A stretch of 24,954 bases of DNA from DASYVD01 sp036000545 (GTDB lineage Bacteria > Actinomycetota > UBA4738 > CALAEC01), in the NCBI GenBank assembly GCA_036000545.1, contig DASYVD010000138.1:1-24954 (forward strand), read 5' to 3'. The translations under genes were made by a program, and so were the position numbers. Positions 24,518 through 24,954 of the stretch are shown one piece after another (within the stretch, counting starts at the first letter, position 1; the number at the start of each line of letters is the position of its first letter). Below the pieces are notes generated by a model. That model was not told the origin of the DNA. It ran no database searches and saw nothing but the letters and a program-made list of their open reading frames with translations.

Positions 24518-24954
24518 TTACGCCCACCGCCCGTCGTAGGTCGAGTCGTGATCGAGCTCGTCGTTGAAGCGGCGGCGGTCGAGCCGGACCGCGACCTTAA
24601 CATCGCGGCCTCGTGAACTGGGCTGGGTCGGTGAACGAGACGTCTCGGCACCCATACCGAGGATGCTTCGGAGGGACGCCACTTGACTCTTCGACCAGAC
24701 AAGCTCGCCGCGCTCAAGGATGCTTGGGACCTCGTTCGATCGAAGACCCGCGAAGCCGCCCATGTGGAGCCTCCGGGCTCCGGTGCTCCCTACAACGCCT
24801 CCGGCGTGGTCAAGACGACCGCCGACGTTCCCGATCGTGTGCCCCTCGACGCGAATCCCGATTACCCGCCCGTCGTTGTTTCGGATGAACCGGTCGACGT
24901 CCGCCTGGGCCTCGGCGGTCAGCGCCTTGATGGTGGTCTTGATCTCTTTCGGCG
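24518..24954 (-). CDS. Phage tail tape-measure-like protein, C-terminal part (5' end outside window)
   Basis: On the minus strand the frame ending at TAA 24520-24518 stays open to the right edge, giving at least 144 residues with no need for the internal ATG at 24763. The sequence runs through IKTTIKALTAEAQADVDRF, a Gly-rich stretch (GHTIGNVGG, DHAGGVVGSTG), and HMGGFAGLRSNEVPSILERG followed by ELVWSKSQVASL. This GG-(L/F)-x-x-DEVPAIL-x-RGE-x(V)-x-S-x-x-Q pattern is typical of the C-termini of phage tail tape-measure/minor tail proteins. It supports a prophage origin of the element. The assignment rests on motif recognition only. Confidence 0.65.
   Translation of the reverse strand, partial: PKEIKTTIKALTAEAQADVDRFIRNNDGRVIGIRVEGHTIGNVGGRLDHAGGVVGSTGARRLHMGGFAGLRSNEVPSILERGELVWSKSQVASLRSILGMGAETSRSPTQPSSRGRDVKVAVRLDRRRFNDELDHDSTYDGRWA

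Noticed and set aside
23200..24954. attR copy of the tRNA-Pro 3' end
   Set aside because: Short CGTCCCG matches occur by chance but none extends to the T-loop sequence, so no second attachment site is claimed.

Overview
The window is GC-rich with dense, short-gapped genes. Two WhiB-family genes point to Actinomycetota. Nothing here fixes the lineage further; the gene mix (SelA/SelB, DUF2277, DUF2330, NfeD/stomatin, GT2/GT4) fits a deep-branching, probably uncultivated member.

Region by region. (1) 1-5013: two tandem copies of a two-gene module, each a PAS sensor histidine kinase of the NarX/DegS type followed by a receiver-EAL response regulator. The output is predicted to be c-di-GMP hydrolysis rather than DNA binding. 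(2) 5015-5248: three 78-bp tandem repeats with palindromic arms; a related copy lies inverted at 21784-21843. (3) 5266-9123: a selenocysteine locus of selA, selB and an AhpD-like peroxidase-family gene whose CxxC motif reads C-H-Y-UGA. The UGA is followed by a clear bacterial SECIS hairpin, so two apparent ORFs are one 193-residue selenoprotein. (4) 9155-11168: DUF2277 and RidA genes, a WhiB gene with a good sigma-70-type promoter, and a SufR-like HTH regulator. (5) 11178-13757: a minus-strand run of whiB, NfeD-type membrane serine protease and stomatin-like protein. (6) 13932-21760: cell-envelope genes, namely a class A PBP with PASTA domains, YqeY, a membrane metallophosphoesterase, GT4 and GT2 glycosyltransferases, a DUF2330 protein and a cupredoxin lipoprotein. 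(7) 21902-24954: tRNA-Pro(CGG) followed by a tyrosine integrase, small unknown genes and, at the right edge on the minus strand, the C-terminal part of a probable phage tail tape-measure protein. This is the left end of a prophage or related integrative element whose right end lies outside the window.

The strongest result is the recoded selenoprotein: it is encoded directly behind its own incorporation factors, keeps the full AhpD signature E-x11-C-x2-U-x3-H, and has its SECIS GGU at what I recall as the E. coli fdhF spacing. selC (tRNA-Sec) and selD were not found here and must be elsewhere in the genome if the system works.
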